From Nocardia vaccinii NBRC 15922 (GTDB taxonomy: Bacteria; Actinomycetota; Actinomycetes; Mycobacteriales; Mycobacteriaceae), in the NCBI RefSeq assembly GCF_001613305.1, contig NZ_BDCC01000009.1, positions 496,001 through 560,000 of the forward strand: DNA of 64,000 nucleotides. The letters are read 5' to 3'. Below are positions 7,672 to 18,436 of this stretch, piece by piece. Made by a program: the position numbers and the translations under genes. The notes beneath the pieces were generated by a model. The model worked only from the letters and a program-made list of their open reading frames with translations, did no database searches and was not told the origin of the DNA. The first letter of the stretch is position 1. Each line of letters opens with the position of its first letter.

Positions 7672-10600
7672 CGGTCTCCTTTATCTCCGGTAAGGTTCAT
7701 TGCCTTCATTGCGCGGCCATCCCGGACGCCCTGCTGGTGACGACTCAGACTTGACCTGATGGAATCTGGGTCACGGCTACTCGGTACCCGGTTGACCTTG
7801 CCATCGACACCACCGGGAACGAGCCGGTTACCCGGATCGCGTTGCGGCAGTCCGGATGCGGTGCGCTTCTCCGAGGGCGCTTCGACCGCCCGGCGGGCGG
7901 CCTCCCAGCCCTCGTCGCCCGGCGACTCGAAGGCGGCAGCCACCTCGGACCGATCCGAATTCGGATCCGCCAGCCAGGCCGACATCATCTCCGCGAAGAT
8001 CGGGCTGTCGGCCATCGACGACTGGGTGTCCTCGGTGGGCTGCAACCGCGTCTGGAAGAACGCGGCCGTCTTCTGCGGGTTGGACTTGAAACTGTGGCGA
8101 CCGCGTTCGCGGCCCTCGCCCAGGTCCTCCCCCTTGTCTGTGTTCTCGGCCGACCGATCCGCGGGCGGCAGGCTCAGGCCGGGCGTCGGCAGCGGACGCG
8201 GCGGCAGTTCGGCACCGGGCTTGCGCTGCGGCAGACCGGTTATACCCGAATCCCGCTGCGGCGTCACAGTTTCCGCCGATTCCCGCTGCGGCAATCCAGG
8301 CGGGGTCGGGCTGCGCCGCGGCAGGCCGGTTCCGGCGGAATCGCGCTGGGGCAGGCCGTTTCCGATCGAATCACGTTGTGGCAGATCGCCGGTCAGCGGG
8401 TCGTCACGCTTGGGCAGATCCCCGGTGAGAGGATCCCGCTTCGACAGACCGCCGACCGTGTTCTCCCGCTGCGGCAGGCCGGGGCTCTCGCGCTTGGGCA
8501 GACCGTTGCCGTCACGTTGCGGCAGGCCGCCACCGGTGTTCTCCCGCTGCGGCAGACCATTGCTCGCGGCATCCCGCTGCGGCAGACCACCCGGACCACG
8601 CTGAGGCAGACCGTTCGCGCCCAGCTGACGCCGCGGCAGACCGTTCGCGCCCGACTCACGTTGCGGCAGACCACCCTCGCGCGGCGGAAGACCACCGGCG
8701 GACGAATCCCGCTGCGGCAGGGCATTGCTCGCGGCATCGCGCTGCGGGAAGTCCCCGGTCAGCGGATCCCGCTTCGGCAGGCCGGTGCCCGGCGTATCAC
8801 GCTGCGGCGCGGCCGGATCGCGCTGTGGCAGACCATTGCCCGCCGTATCACGCTGGGGCAGACCGTCCTTCGCGGCATCCCGCTGGGGCAGACCACCCGG
8901 ACCGCGCTGCGGCAGACCGTTTCCGGCCGGATCACGTTGCGGCAGGCCGTTACCCGCGGCATCGCGCTGGGCCGGGCCATCACCACCCCGCTGCGGCAAA
9001 CCGTTGGGTCCACGCTGGGGCAGGCCGTTGGCGCCGGGCTCCCGCCGCGGCAGACCACTCGGACCCGGCTGCCGGTTGGCGGCCGGACGTTCCGGCAGAC
9101 TGCCGGGCCCCTGCGGTGGCGTCGGCCCGCCCGGTGCATCCGGCCCCGCCGGACCTCCGCGACGCGGCAGACCCACGGCTCCCATACCGCGCTGCGGCAG
9201 ACCGCCGGGTCCGGCGGCCTCGCGCGGCGGCAGCACACCGCCCGCGCCGGGTTCACGCGGTGGCGCGCCGTTACCGCCGCGCTGACGCTGCGGCAAACCG
9301 CCGGTGCGGGGCTGGCCCGCCGCGCCGGGCTGACGCTTGAGCATATTCGCGGCCAGATTGGCCTGCGGCTGAGCGAGTCCGCTACCGGTATTCGGACGCT
9401 GCGGCAGATTCGCTCCGGGCTGCGCACCAGGCATCTGCGGACCGTTGGCGCCGGGCTCGCGCTGCGGCAGACCCGGACCGCCGTCGACGGTGCTGCGCCG
9501 CAGGGTGGGACCGTCCGCACCGGGCTGACGTTGCGGCAGTCCGCCGGGCGTAGCGCTTCCCGGCTGACGCTGCGGCAGCCCGCTCGGCGCCGCGCCGGCC
9601 GGCTGACGCTGCGGCAGGCCGCCGCTCGGGGCGGCCGTCGCGGGCGGGGTGGACCCGATCACGCCCTCGGCCGATACGCCGTCCTCGACATCCTCGGCAT
9701 CGGTCGGGATCGCCCCGCTCACACCGGGATCCACGGTCACCATCATGTTGCCGCTCGGCGTGCGGGTGACCGCGCGCGTCTGCATGGTGGCGGACGGAGT
9801 GCTCGGCTGCGGCTGCACCGGAATCGGCTGCGACGGCGTGGGCACCTGCGGGGTGGCCTGCGTCGGCACGGCGAGCGTGCCGCCGACCGGCGCGACGATG
9901 ATCGGCTTGGGCAGATGCACCGTGACGGTGACGCCCGGATCCCGGGCGGTGTCGAAGGTGGGCCGCAACCGCACCGTCAGACCGTGCCGCTCGGCGAGCC
10001 GGCCGACCACGAACAGACCCATGTGCCGCGCGGTGTCCGGCCCGACCTCGGCGGCCGTCTCCAAACGACGGTTGATATCGGCCATCTCGGCCGGGGGCAT
10101 ACCGATACCGCGGTCGGCGACCTCGACCAGCAGGCCCTGATCGTGCGCTTGCGCGAAGGTGAACTTGACGTCGGTCTCCGGCGGCGAGGCGCGCAGCGCG
10201 TTGTCCAGCAACTCGGCGAACAGGTGCGCCAGGTCGGACGCGGCGGGTTCGGTGATGGCGCCGCGCGGGGTGGCGCCCAGTTTCACGCGTTCGTAGTCCT
10301 CGACCTCGGAGATGGCCGCACGCAGCACGTCGGCGATCTCGACCGGCGCGGACTTGCCGCGGCGCTGCCGGGTACCGGCCAGAATCAGCAGGTTGTCACC
10401 GTTGCGTCGCATACGAGCGGCGAGGTGGTCCAGCCGGAAGAGGTTCTCCAGCAGACGCGGGTCCTTCTCGTCGTACTCCATCGCCTCGATGAGCGAGAGC
10501 TGATGGTCGACAAGGGATTTCGAGCGTCGGGCCAGGGTCTCGAACATATCGTTGACCTGGGTACGCATCGAGGCCTGATCCGCCGCAAGGCGCAAGGCCT

Positions 10601-11765
10601 GGCCGTGGATGTCGTCGACGGCGCGGGCGAGCTGGCCGACCTCCTCGTCGGTGTGCACCGGCATCGGCTCGAGCGGAACGTCCTCGGGGGATGCGCCGTC
10701 ACGTAGCCGGGAGACCTCGTGACCGAGATCATGCTCGGCGACGCGCAGCGCGGCCAGACGCAGCTTGCGCAGCGGCACGATCATCGACCGCGCGATGACG
10801 ACCGCGAGCAGCAGCGCCGCCATGATCGTCGCGATCACGATGATCGCGTACCGGATCGCGCCGGTGCGGGCATCGTCGGCCAGGTGGTTCGTTCGCGCGG
10901 TGATCTGACTGGTCGAGCTGTCGACGATCTTCTGGTAGTACGACAGGCTGTCCTGGAGGGACTGCTTGATGTCCGCCACCGGAATCTGGCCGACGGCGGC
11001 CTGCGGACTACCCGCCAATTCGATTCGCTTGCTGACCAGCTGAGTCAGTGCGGTGATCGTCGGATCACCGTCCGGGAAGCGGTGGGCCAGGGTGGAGAGC
11101 ATCTGCCGCTCGGTGTTGGCGGCGATCTGGAAGTCGCGCAGCGCGCCCTTGGAATCGCCGCGCAGCGCCTCCGAGATGGCGGCGACCTCCGAAACCTCCA
11201 CCGCACGGGTGTTCAGGGTGTCGACCAGGCGCAGCTTGGCCTGCTCCACCTGCGGGTCGGAAACCGTCGAGGTGATCTGCTCTGTCGTCCGGACGCTGTT
11301 CTGCCGAATGCTCTCTTCGTGATTGACCGCGTCGGGGACCGAGGGGGACGGCGTGTGGCCGTTGGCCCGCACCTCCTGGGCGCCCTTGATCATCTGATCG
11401 AGCGCGGCCTGCCCGCCGGGCACGCCGTCCAGGCGCGGTGCGTTCTTCTGCGCCGAGGTGATGGCGTTGTCGAGCGCCGTGAGATCGGCATCCTGCACCA
11501 GCGATTGGCCCGGGCCGATCTGCGCCATCTGCTCACTGGCCACCGTGGCCTCCGCGCCACTGAGGCCGGTCACCGCAGGAATCGCCCCGACGTGCGTCAC
11601 CGCGGCATCCAGTCGACTCGAGTCGCTGAACTGCGCCGCGATCCTCGACGCGCCGAGCACCACCGCAACGAGAAGGGGGACGGCCAAGACCGCCGTAACC
11701 TTCCAACGCAGGTCCCAGTTGCTAAGCGCCCAACGCTTGTTGCCGGACCTAGCGGCGTCGCGCAT
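7668..11765 (-). CDS. Conservon sensor histidine kinase (CvnA type) with giant LPQR-repeat tail
   Basis: A kinase of about 1365 residues. Order of parts: a membrane segment near residues 27-47, an extracytoplasmic nitrate/nitrite-sensor-like helical domain to about 310, a second membrane segment with the HAMP start MIVPLRKLR, a helical dimerisation region without a classic H-box, and a GHKL ATPase (N-box [12 protein letters not shown], then DRGIGMP). The remaining 700 or so residues are Pro/Gly/Arg/Gln-rich; they contain 26 exact LPQR motifs, and the extreme C-terminus is non-repetitive. Start ATG 11765 has GGAAAG nine bases upstream; GTG 11771 is the alternative. It heads the four-gene operon. 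Kinase activity is uncertain, as in other CvnA proteins. Confidence 0.88.
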   Translation of the reverse strand: MRDAARSGNKRWALSNWDLRWKVTAVLAVPLLVAVVLGASRIAAQFSDSSRLDAAVTHVGAIPAVTGLSGAEATVASEQMAQIGPGQSLVQDADLTALDNAITSAQKNAPRLDGVPGGQAALDQMIKGAQEVRANGHTPSPSVPDAVNHEESIRQNSVRTTEQITSTVSDPQVEQAKLRLVDTLNTRAVEVSEVAAISEALRGDSKGALRDFQIAANTERQMLSTLAHRFPDGDPTITALTQLVSKRIELAGSPQAAVGQIPVADIKQSLQDSLSYYQKIVDSSTSQITARTNHLADDARTGAIRYAIIVIATIMAALLLAVVIARSMIVPLRKLRLAALRVAEHDLGHEVSRLRDGASPEDVPLEPMPVHTDEEVGQLARAVDDIHGQALRLAADQASMRTQVNDMFETLARRSKSLVDHQLSLIEAMEYDEKDPRLLENLFRLDHLAARMRRNGDNLLILAGTRQRRGKSAPVEIADVLRAAISEVEDYERVKLGATPRGAITEPAASDLAHLFAELLDNALRASPPETDVKFTFAQAHDQGLLVEVADRGIGMPPAEMADINRRLETAAEVGPDTARHMGLFVVGRLAERHGLTVRLRPTFDTARDPGVTVTVHLPKPIIVAPVGGTLAVPTQATPQVPTPSQPIPVQPQPSTPSATMQTRAVTRTPSGNMMVTVDPGVSGAIPTDAEDVEDGVSAEGVIGSTPPATAAPSGGLPQRQPAGAAPSGLPQRQPGSATPGGLPQRQPGADGPTLRRSTVDGGPGLPQREPGANGPQMPGAQPGANLPQRPNTGSGLAQPQANLAANMLKRQPGAAGQPRTGGLPQRQRGGNGAPPREPGAGGVLPPREAAGPGGLPQRGMGAVGLPRRGGPAGPDAPGGPTPPQGPGSLPERPAANRQPGPSGLPRREPGANGLPQRGPNGLPQRGGDGPAQRDAAGNGLPQRDPAGNGLPQRGPGGLPQRDAAKDGLPQRDTAGNGLPQRDPAAPQRDTPGTGLPKRDPLTGDFPQRDAASNALPQRDSSAGGLPPREGGLPQRESGANGLPRRQLGANGLPQRGPGGLPQRDAASNGLPQRENTGGGLPQRDGNGLPKRESPGLPQRENTVGGLSKRDPLTGDLPKRDDPLTGDLPQRDSIGNGLPQRDSAGTGLPRRSPTPPGLPQRESAETVTPQRDSGITGLPQRKPGAELPPRPLPTPGLSLPPADRSAENTDKGEDLGEGRERGRHSFKSNPQKTAAFFQTRLQPTEDTQSSMADSPIFAEMMSAWLADPNSDRSEVAAAFESPGDEGWEAARRAVEAPSEKRTASGLPQRDPGNRLVPGGVDGKVNRVPSSRDPDSIRSSLSRHQQGVRDGRAMKAMNLTGDKGDR
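8160..9630 (-). repeat. Degenerate tandem coding repeat encoding GLPQR(D/E)xxGN units
   Basis: About 1.45 kb of degenerate 24-36 bp repeats inside the kinase gene, each reading roughly Gly-Leu-Pro-Gln-Arg-(Asp/Glu)-x-x-Gly-Asn. The core DNA is CTGCCGCAGCGCGA on the coding strand, with length variation always in whole codons. This fits a disordered, positively and negatively patterned tail that grows by slippage or unequal crossing-over. Confidence 0.9.
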
Positions 11766-11771
11766 CTTCAC

Positions 11772-12084
11772 TCACTTTCCAAACTGGCCCCAGCCATGCG
11801 CCATCAGCGAGCCTCCACGATCGCATGGCTGGACTCGTTTGGCACAGCGGGCCGAGATCTGCGGCAGGCCGTGAAATTGCGTCCTTGACGGCCGAAATAT
11901 GTGACATGCGATTCTAACGGATCAATAACTTCTTGTGTGACCTGTTGGCAACCTCCGCACATTGACCAGCTTGTTCTGGACAAAATCAAAGGTCGCGGCG
12001 CCCGCCCGGACGCCGCGTGAAGTCTGCCACAATCAGGCTGATCTATCGAGGCGGGCATCGAGGCGAGGCAGGGAGTCACACGGT
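11772..12084. other. Divergent intergenic region (conservon / propionate-CoA ligase) with 11-bp inverted repeat
   Basis: About 310 bases with no convincing gene. A perfect inverted repeat, CCAGCCATGCG at 11790-11800 and CGCATGGCTGG at 11822-11832, lies 25 bases upstream of the kinase start; it could be an operator or a leader hairpin. The right part is AT-richer (around 11895-11990) and probably carries promoters in both directions, but I could not assign convincing -35/-10 pairs. Confidence 0.6.
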
Positions 12085-14205
12085 TTGAACGCACAGCAGG
12101 AGTACCGGCCTACATACCAGACGAGCCTGGTCGACCCGTCGGACTTCTGGGGCGCGGCCGCGACTGCTGTCAGCTGGGATGTTCCCCCCACGCAGATCGT
12201 CGACAGCACCGCCCGTCCGACGGCCCGCTGGTTCCCGGACGCCCGCCTGAACACCTCCTACAACGCACTGGACCGTCATGTGCGCGATATCACACCGATA
12301 GAGCCCTCGACAGACGGCGAGCCGGGTCGTGATCTCTTCGAGACCGGATCGAACTCCGATCGAGTCTGGGATGCCACCGGAGGCCGCGCGGATCAACCCG
12401 CCCTGATCTACGACTCCGCCATGACGGGCGCCACCGTCGTCTACACCTATGCCGAACTGCTGGCCGAGGTGGCGCAGTTCGCCGGGGCGATGCTGCGATT
12501 GGGGGTGCGCACCGGCGACCGGGTCGTCATCTATATGCCGATGATTCCGGAGGCCGTCATCGCGATGCTGGCCTGCGCGCGGATCGGGGCGGTGCATTCG
12601 GTGGTGTTCGGCGGATTCGCCGCACACGAACTGGCCGCCCGCATCGACGACGCCGAACCGGTGCTGATCGTCACCGCCTCGGGCGGTCTGGAACCGGGCA
12701 AGCGGCTCGAGTACCCGCCGATCGTGTTGCAGGCGTTGGATCTGGTCCGCACCATCGCGCCCCGGCACGTGGTGGTCAAACAGCGCCCGAACTTCCCCAT
12801 CCTGCGGTTCGCGGCGCCGCAGCCCGCCACCGAACATCTACCGGGTTCCGCGGAAAGCGTTGCCGCGCAATGGCTGGACTGGGAGGACATGGTCGCCGGC
12901 GCCGAACCGGCCGATCCGGTTCCGGTCGCGGCGACCGATCCGCTCTACATCCTCTACACCTCCGGCACCACCGGAAAACCCAAGGGCGTGGTGCGCGACA
13001 ACGGCGGCCACGCGGTCGCGCTGATCTGGTCGATGCGATACATCTACGACATGGCCCCCGGCCAGGTCATGCTCACCACCTCCGATATCGGCTGGGTGGT
13101 CGGGCACTCCTACATCGTCTACGCACCCCTGCTGATCGGCGCGACGACCGTACTCTACGAGGGCAAACCCATCGGCACCCCCGACCCGGGCGCGTACTGG
13201 CGCATGGTCGAACAGCACGGCGTGCACGTGATGTTCACCGCACCGACCGCACTGCGGGCGATCCGCCGCGCCGATCCGGACGCCGCCGCTGCCCACCGGC
13301 ACGACCTGTCCGGTCTGCGCGCGCTGTTCTGCGCCGGTGAGCGGCTGGACCCCACCACCCTGGAGTGGACCCGCGACGTGGTGCTGGCCGATCGCCCGGA
13401 CTGCCCGGTGGTGGACCACTGGTGGCAGACCGAAACCGGCTGGCCGATCTGCGCGGATCCCCTTGGGCTGCAGCCACTTCCGATCAAGACCGGCTCTGCC
13501 TCGCTGCCGGTGCCCGGCTACCGGCTGCGGGTACTGGACTTCGAGGGCGACGCGGTCGCCGCGGGCACCGAAGGCAATATCGTGATCGGCCTACCGCTGC
13601 CCCCGGGCACGCTCACCGGCCTGTGGGGTGACGACGACAGATTCGTGCGCTCGTACCTGTCGGCCTTTCCCGGCCACTACCTGACCGGCGACTCCGGCTA
13701 TTTCGACGAGGACGGCTACCTCTACGTCCTAGGCCGCAGCGACGACGTGATCAACATGGCCGGGCACCGCCTCTCGGCCGGGGGTATCGAGGCCGCGGTG
13801 GCCGGACATCCCGCTGTCGCCGAATGCGCCGTGATCGGCATCCCCGACGAGCTCAAGGGCCAGCGCCCGATCGCCTACGTGGTGCTCAAATCGGACGCGA
13901 CCGGGCAGACCGTCCAGGTCGATCCGGATCGGCTGCGCGAGGAGCTGACCGCCCGCGTCCGCGACCAGATCGGCGCGATCGCGACCCTGCACGACGTCAT
14001 CGTGGTGCAGGCGCTGCCCAAGACCCGTTCCGGCAAGATTCTGCGTAAGACCATGCGGCAGATCGTCTCCGGCGAGGAGTGGGAGATGCCCGCCACCATC
14101 GAGGACCCCGCCGTGCTGGTCGCGCTGGAGGACCAGATCATCGCGAGCGCTCATCCCGAGGGGCCGGCCGCGACGGCCGACAACTCTCAGGTCCGGTCCT
14201 CATAG
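12085..14205 (+). CDS. prpE: Propionate-CoA ligase / acetyl-CoA synthetase family
   Basis: A 706-residue AMP-forming acyl-CoA synthetase. It has the ACAS N-terminal region, the A3 loop YTSGTTGKPKG, WQTETGWPI, the hinge GRSDDVINMAG and the catalytic lysine in TRSGKILRK. The residues after A3 (VVRDNGGHAVAL) resemble PrpE more than Acs, so propionate activation is more likely than acetate; short-chain promiscuity is possible. The start is TTG 12085, with GGGAG nine bases upstream; the frame continues further upstream but without conserved sequence. The final 20 residues are a non-conserved tail. The acyl-modifiable lysine in the RSGK motif is where acetylation commonly regulates this family. Confidence 0.87.
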   Translation: MNAQQEYRPTYQTSLVDPSDFWGAAATAVSWDVPPTQIVDSTARPTARWFPDARLNTSYNALDRHVRDITPIEPSTDGEPGRDLFETGSNSDRVWDATGGRADQPALIYDSAMTGATVVYTYAELLAEVAQFAGAMLRLGVRTGDRVVIYMPMIPEAVIAMLACARIGAVHSVVFGGFAAHELAARIDDAEPVLIVTASGGLEPGKRLEYPPIVLQALDLVRTIAPRHVVVKQRPNFPILRFAAPQPATEHLPGSAESVAAQWLDWEDMVAGAEPADPVPVAATDPLYILYTSGTTGKPKGVVRDNGGHAVALIWSMRYIYDMAPGQVMLTTSDIGWVVGHSYIVYAPLLIGATTVLYEGKPIGTPDPGAYWRMVEQHGVHVMFTAPTALRAIRRADPDAAAAHRHDLSGLRALFCAGERLDPTTLEWTRDVVLADRPDCPVVDHWWQTETGWPICADPLGLQPLPIKTGSASLPVPGYRLRVLDFEGDAVAAGTEGNIVIGLPLPPGTLTGLWGDDDRFVRSYLSAFPGHYLTGDSGYFDEDGYLYVLGRSDDVINMAGHRLSAGGIEAAVAGHPAVAECAVIGIPDELKGQRPIAYVVLKSDATGQTVQVDPDRLREELTARVRDQIGAIATLHDVIVVQALPKTRSGKILRKTMRQIVSGEEWEMPATIEDPAVLVALEDQIIASAHPEGPAATADNSQVRSS

Positions 14206-14282
14206 TCTTCTCATAATCGGTTCACACCGGCCCCAGAGCGAGCCCCTAGGGTTTCGGACGTTCCCGAGCCGAAGGATTTCTC

Positions 14283-14672
14283 ATGATCACGCTGCGTAAC
14301 CGCCGCCGCACCGGCACCGTCCTCGCGATCGGTGGCCTGGCCACCGCCGCCGCCCTGCTCTCCACCGGCCCAGCCGCGGCCGCGCCGATGGATATGGTTG
14401 CGCCCCTTCTGAATTCCACCTGCACCTTCGATCAGGTCGATCGCGCGCTGCACGCCAAGAACCCTCAGCTCGCCTCGATCCTGGACTCCAACCCCAGCCA
14501 GAAGGCACAGCTGAAGGCGAAGTTCGACGAGCCGGTCCAGCAGCGGCGCGCCGAGGCGCAGCAGTATCTGGCCCAGCATCCCGAGGCGCAGGGGCAGATC
14601 CAGAACGACCCGCGAGCCTCGGGTATGCGACAGACCATCCAGGCCGTCGCGGACAGCTGCCACAACTACTGA
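14283..14672 (+). CDS. Hemophore-related secreted protein
   Basis: A 129-residue exported protein. Residues 1-36 form a signal peptide (arginine-rich start, hydrophobic core, cleavage likely after AAAA). The mature part is all-helical, with two cysteines (in NSTCTFDQV and the C-terminal DSCHNY) that probably form a disulfide. This pattern is that of the actinobacterial hemophore-related family near Rv0203, suggested to bind heme outside the membrane; binding here is inferred. AAGGA lies six or seven bases before ATG 14283. It sits between prpE and the PrrA gene on the same strand. Confidence 0.75.
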   Translation: MITLRNRRRTGTVLAIGGLATAAALLSTGPAAAAPMDMVAPLLNSTCTFDQVDRALHAKNPQLASILDSNPSQKAQLKAKFDEPVQQRRAEAQQYLAQHPEAQGQIQNDPRASGMRQTIQAVADSCHNY

Positions 14673-14704
14673 CGGTCTGTTACCCGGGCCCGGCGCGCCC
14701 ATCT

Positions 14705-15421
14705 GTGCAGAATGTAGTGGTGACGAGCCACGACAATCCGACCGTTCTGCTGGTCGACGACGACGAGGACCTGCTGGCCTCGGTCGAGCGCGGACTGCGG
14801 CTGTCCGGGTTCCGGGTGATCATCGCCCGCGACGGCGCGCAGGCACTGCGCAGCGTGACCGAGCAGTCCCCCGATGCGCTCGTCCTGGACATGAACATGC
14901 CGGTCCTGGACGGCGCGGGGGTGGTCACGGCGCTGCGGGCGATGGGTAACGAGGTGCCCATCTGCGTTCTGTCCGCGCGTAATTCGGTGGACGACCGGAT
15001 CGCCGGGCTGGAGTCCGGGGCCGACGACTACCTGGTCAAACCATTCGTCCTGGCCGAACTGGTCGCCCGGATCCGGGCACTGCTGCGCCGCACCGACACC
15101 GCCGCGCCGCTGACTCCGGGCGCGATCACCGTCGGCCCGCTCGAGGTCGACGAGGCCGGATATCGCGCCCTGCTCAACGGCCACGAACTCGAACTCACCA
15201 AAAGGGAATTCGAACTGCTGTCCACACTCGCCCGCAACGCCGGGGTGGTGCTGAGCCGCGAACGCCTGCTCGAGCTGGTGTGGGGATACGACTTCGCCGC
15301 CGACACCAATGTGGTCGACGTCTTCGTCGGCTATCTGCGGCGCAAGCTCGAGGCCGACGACACACCGCGGTTGCTGCACACAATCCGAGGCGTCGGCTTC
15401 GTGCTGCGAGCGCCGAAGTGA
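14705..15421 (+). CDS. prrA: Two-component response regulator PrrA
   Basis: An OmpR-family regulator of 238 residues. The receiver has the acidic pair DDDED near residue 18, the phospho-acceptor Asp62 ([10 protein letters not shown]) and Lys in DYLVKPF. The DNA-binding winged helix covers about 135-235, with LTKREFELL and [14 protein letters not shown] nearly identical to mycobacterial PrrA (Rv0903c). GTG 14705 is used; GTG 14717 or 14720 are alternatives and no strong Shine-Dalgarno separates them. The stop overlaps the kinase start as GTGA. In mycobacteria the pair is essential and affects respiration and nitrogen or stress responses. Confidence 0.9.
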   Translation: MQNVVVTSHDNPTVLLVDDDEDLLASVERGLRLSGFRVIIARDGAQALRSVTEQSPDALVLDMNMPVLDGAGVVTALRAMGNEVPICVLSARNSVDDRIAGLESGADDYLVKPFVLAELVARIRALLRRTDTAAPLTPGAITVGPLEVDEAGYRALLNGHELELTKREFELLSTLARNAGVVLSRERLLELVWGYDFAADTNVVDVFVGYLRRKLEADDTPRLLHTIRGVGFVLRAPK

Positions 15422-16776
15422 CCGTCGCGGCGCCGCGAGCTCGACAACGGCGACGGCGACGTCGCTCCTATTCGCTGCGCACCCGCGTGGCGGCGGCCGC
15501 CGCACTCGGCGCGATCATCCTCACCGCTCTGCTGGGCTGGCTGTCCATGGTTGCCATCCAGCGCAACGCCATCACCCAGGCCGATCAGGAACTGAATGTC
15601 GCCTCGCGCATCGTGCTGATGCAGCCGGTGATCGCGGCCGGGGTGTTGTCGGTGGTCACCCCGAGCAGAGACCTCGCGGTGACCGTGCGCGACGACGGCG
15701 AGGTCCAGGCCTCGACGCTCATGCGACTGCCGAGACTGGATCCGGGTTCGCACACCGTCACCCTCGACGACACCCCCTACCGGATCATGACGACCACCGA
15801 GAATCAGCAGCCCGGCCGCGTGGTCTCGATGGGCATCCCGCTGAACGACGCCTATCACGCGACCAGCCAGCAGCGTCGCTGGGTGTTGTCCGCGGCCGGA
15901 CTGGCGATGGTCGCCGCGGCCGCGCTGGGCTGGATGTTCGGCGGCCGGGCGGTACGGCCGATCGTGAATCTGACCCGGCAGGTCGGCGAGCACAGCGGCA
16001 CCGGCGAGGGCACGGCCCGGGTGGACGGGTCGGGTGTGCGCGAGGCCGAACAACTCGCCGAGGCGGTGAATTCGCTGCTGGAACGCGTGCGCGCGGCACA
16101 GGCCGAAACGGCCGCCGCACTCGAGACCGCCCGCGATTTCGCCGCGGTATCCGCACACGAATTGCGCACCCCGCTCACGGCCATGCGCACCGATCTCGAG
16201 GTGCTGCGTACGTTGGACCTGGACGCGGACCAGCGTGCGGAGATCCTCGTCGATCTACAACGCAGCCAGGCCCGGGTGGAGGCGACCCTGGCCGCACTCG
16301 AACGTCTCGCGGCCGGTGAACTCACCAACGAGCGCGACCACGTGGAAACAGACCTCGGCGATCTGATCGATCAATCCGCCCACGACGCCATGCGGCTCTT
16401 CCCGGAACTGACCGTGCGCATCGACACCGATCCGGAACTGATCATCCGGGGCCTGCCCACCGGGCTACGCCTCGCGGTGGACAACGCACTGACCAATTCC
16501 GCCCGGCACGGCGGCGCGACCCGGGCGCTGGTCGCCGCGCATCGCACCCCCGAGGGCGTCGTGATCTCGGTCGACGACGATGGGCGCGGCATACCCGCAC
16601 AGGAGCGAGCCGCGGTCTTCGAACGGTTCATCCGCGGCAGCCAGGCCACCAAGGGCGGCTCCGGACTGGGCCTTGCGCTGGTAGCCCAGCAGGCCCAGTT
16701 GCACGGCGGGCGAGCCTATTTCGAGGACAGCGCCCTGGGCGGGGTGCGACTGGTACTGGAATTCCCGAACCGGTGA
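15418..16776 (+). CDS. prrB: Sensor histidine kinase PrrB
   Basis: A 452-residue membrane kinase, cognate partner of the regulator upstream. An arginine-rich N-terminus precedes membrane helix 1 (about 23-48); an extracytoplasmic domain of about 105 residues follows, then helix 2 (about 155-175), HAMP, the H-box SAHELRTPL with phospho-acceptor His247, and a GHKL ATPase ([29 protein letters not shown]). Translation starts at GTG 15418, overlapping the PrrA stop, which keeps the two proteins coupled. A strong hairpin follows the stop. Confidence 0.9.
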   Translation: MTVAAPRARQRRRRRRSYSLRTRVAAAAALGAIILTALLGWLSMVAIQRNAITQADQELNVASRIVLMQPVIAAGVLSVVTPSRDLAVTVRDDGEVQASTLMRLPRLDPGSHTVTLDDTPYRIMTTTENQQPGRVVSMGIPLNDAYHATSQQRRWVLSAAGLAMVAAAALGWMFGGRAVRPIVNLTRQVGEHSGTGEGTARVDGSGVREAEQLAEAVNSLLERVRAAQAETAAALETARDFAAVSAHELRTPLTAMRTDLEVLRTLDLDADQRAEILVDLQRSQARVEATLAALERLAAGELTNERDHVETDLGDLIDQSAHDAMRLFPELTVRIDTDPELIIRGLPTGLRLAVDNALTNSARHGGATRALVAAHRTPEGVVISVDDDGRGIPAQERAAVFERFIRGSQATKGGSGLGLALVAQQAQLHGGRAYFEDSALGGVRLVLEFPNR

Positions 16777-16779
16777 GCA

Positions 16780-16812
16780 CTCGCGCGGCACGTGTGGTGC
16801 CGTGCGCGCGAG
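16780..16812. terminator. Bidirectional terminator between prrB and the FKBP gene
   Basis: CTCGCGCG (16780-16787) pairs with CGCGCGAG (16805-16812), and an inner GCAC pairs with GTGC across a small bulge. It lies between two convergent genes and lacks a long T-run, as is common in this GC range. Confidence 0.65.
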
Positions 16813-16827
16813 CAGTGTCCGACGCCC

Positions 16828-17190
16828 CTAGTTGACGATGTTCAGCAGGTCGATGACGAAGACCAGGGTCTTACCCGAGAGCGGATGACCCGCACCGGCC
16901 GCACCGTAGGCCTGCTCCGGCGGAATGGTGAGCTGGCGGCGACCGCCGACCCTCATCCCCGGGATGCCCTCCTGCCAGCCCTGGATCAGGCCGCGCAGCG
17001 GAAACGTGATGGACTCGCCACGGCCCCACGAGGAGTCGAATTCCTCACCGGTGTCGTATTCCACGCCCACGTAGTGCACCTCGACGGTGCCGCCGGGCGC
17101 CGCCTCGGCGCCCGTACCCTCGACGAGGTCCTTGATCACCAGTGTGCTCGGCGCGGGGCCGTCCTGGAACTCGACTTCAGGCTTGGTCAT
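16828..17190 (-). CDS. FKBP-type peptidyl-prolyl cis-trans isomerase
   Basis: A 120-residue single-domain FKBP that would catalyse proline isomerisation during folding. Conserved pieces are VHYVGVEYDTGEEFDSSW (active-site strand), FPLRGLIQGWQEGIPGM and the closing LVFVIDLLNI. No signal peptide, so it is cytosolic. The start ATG 17190 is preceded by GGAAGAGG. Transcribed opposite to both neighbours. Confidence 0.92.
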   Translation of the reverse strand: MTKPEVEFQDGPAPSTLVIKDLVEGTGAEAAPGGTVEVHYVGVEYDTGEEFDSSWGRGESITFPLRGLIQGWQEGIPGMRVGGRRQLTIPPEQAYGAAGAGHPLSGKTLVFVIDLLNIVN

Positions 17191-17317
17191 GCGTCCTCTT
17201 CCGTTTCGATGGATTGGCCAATTTACTGTTCACCATATCGTTGCTCGCGAAACCAGAAAGTTGATGCGGGCCGCCTCACAAGCGAGTCGCGATGCCCACA
17301 GGGCAGGATTGTGCATC

Positions 17318-18121
17318 GTGGCCGACGTGATCGATATCGAGGACCCCGCCGATCCGCGGGTCGCGGCGTTTCGCGACCTCAAGTCCGCGGACCGCCGCCC
17401 GGATCTCCCCGGACGGCAGGGATATGTGATCGCGGAGGGCGTCGTGGTGGTGCGGCGGATGCTGGGTTCGCGCTTCACTCCGTTCGGCCTGCTCGGCGTC
17501 GGGCGGCGATACGAGGAATTGGCCGGCGATCTGACCGGTGTGGACGTGCCGTACTACCGAGCCACCGCGGAGGTGATGGCCGAGATCGTCGGATTCCATC
17601 TCAATCGCGGGGTGCTGGCGGCCGCTCGCCGGCCAGCCGAACCGGATCTGAATCGGCTACTGGCCCCGGCGCGCACCGTCGCGGTGCTGGAGGGCGTCAA
17701 CGATCACGAGAACATCGGCTCGATCTTCCGCAATGCCGCCGGGCTCGGCGCGGATGCGGTGCTGTTCGGCGACCGATGTGCCGACCCGCTGTATCGGCGC
17801 GCGGTGCGGGTGTCGATGGGGCATGTGCTGCGGGTGCCGTTCGCCCGGTTGCCGGACTGGCCCGGAAGCCTGGAAATGTTGCGTAACAAGGGGTTTCAGA
17901 TCATCGCATTGACGCCCGACCCGACCGCGGCCACACTGGCCCGGGCGATGACCGGTCACCGGGTGGCGCTGCTGCTCGGGGCCGAGGGGCCGGGACTGAC
18001 CGAAGCGGCCATGGCCGCCACCGATATTCGCGCCCGCATCCCGATGACGCCGGGCACCGATTCGCTCAATGTGGCCACCGCCGCCGCGATGGCCTTCTAC
18101 GAAAGGGTGCGCATCTCGTGA
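17318..18121 (+). CDS. SpoU/TrmH-family RNA 2'-O-methyltransferase
   Basis: A 267-residue SPOUT methyltransferase like Rv0881. The three SpoU motifs are present: motif 1 NDHENIGSIFRNAAGLGADA, motif 2 LLLGAEGPGL and motif 3 IPMTPGTDSLNVATAAA, which form the knotted SAM site. The N-terminal substrate-binding region (about 1-95) suits a 23S rRNA 2'-O-ribose target; the nucleotide is unknown. Start GTG 17318 has CAGGA about ten bases upstream; ATG 17264 is the alternative. The stop overlaps the next gene's GTG. Confidence 0.85.
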   Translation: MADVIDIEDPADPRVAAFRDLKSADRRPDLPGRQGYVIAEGVVVVRRMLGSRFTPFGLLGVGRRYEELAGDLTGVDVPYYRATAEVMAEIVGFHLNRGVLAAARRPAEPDLNRLLAPARTVAVLEGVNDHENIGSIFRNAAGLGADAVLFGDRCADPLYRRAVRVSMGHVLRVPFARLPDWPGSLEMLRNKGFQIIALTPDPTAATLARAMTGHRVALLLGAEGPGLTEAAMAATDIRARIPMTPGTDSLNVATAAAMAFYERVRIS

Positions 18122-18420
18122 ATCAGCCTCCGGGCGCCCGCTACGGCGCCTATCCCGAACCGACGCCGTGGGCGGCGGGAATCGCGGTGTCCGTCCTGGT
18201 GGCGGTGCTCGCCACCGCCGGGGTGTACGCGTTCGGAGCCGCACTGGCACAGGTCCATTGGACGTTGGCCGTCGCGGTGAACCTCGTCGCGGTCGGCGGC
18301 GCGGCCCCGAGCGCCTGGCGCTGGCGCAGCACGCCGGTCGTCCGGTGGATCCTGCTGGGCATCGCCGTCGGAATCGTGCTGGGCTGGAGCGCACTACTGA
18401 TCGCCGCGATATCTTCCTGA
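18118..18420 (+). CDS. DUF2537 small membrane protein
   Basis: A 100-residue integral membrane protein with three likely helices (about 18-42, 47-63 with a short break, and 75-97) and a proline/tyrosine-rich start. It matches the DUF2537 family (Rv0882), always next to the SpoU gene in mycobacteria; function unknown. Translation starts at a GTG overlapping the methyltransferase stop. Confidence 0.8.
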   Translation: MNQPPGARYGAYPEPTPWAAGIAVSVLVAVLATAGVYAFGAALAQVHWTLAVAVNLVAVGGAAPSAWRWRSTPVVRWILLGIAVGIVLGWSALLIAAISS

Positions 18421-18436
18421 CTCGCGCGAGCCGCCG

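Noticed and set aside
8160..9630. A possible CRISPR array
   Set aside because: The repeats are degenerate, in whole codons and read as one protein; there are no constant repeats with unique spacers and no cas genes.
7842..10706. A 954-residue open frame on the plus strand opposite the conservon kinase
   Set aside because: It runs antisense to the repeat-rich kinase gene; its sequence is Arg/Thr/Gln-rich and follows the DNA repeat period, as a GC-bias shadow does.
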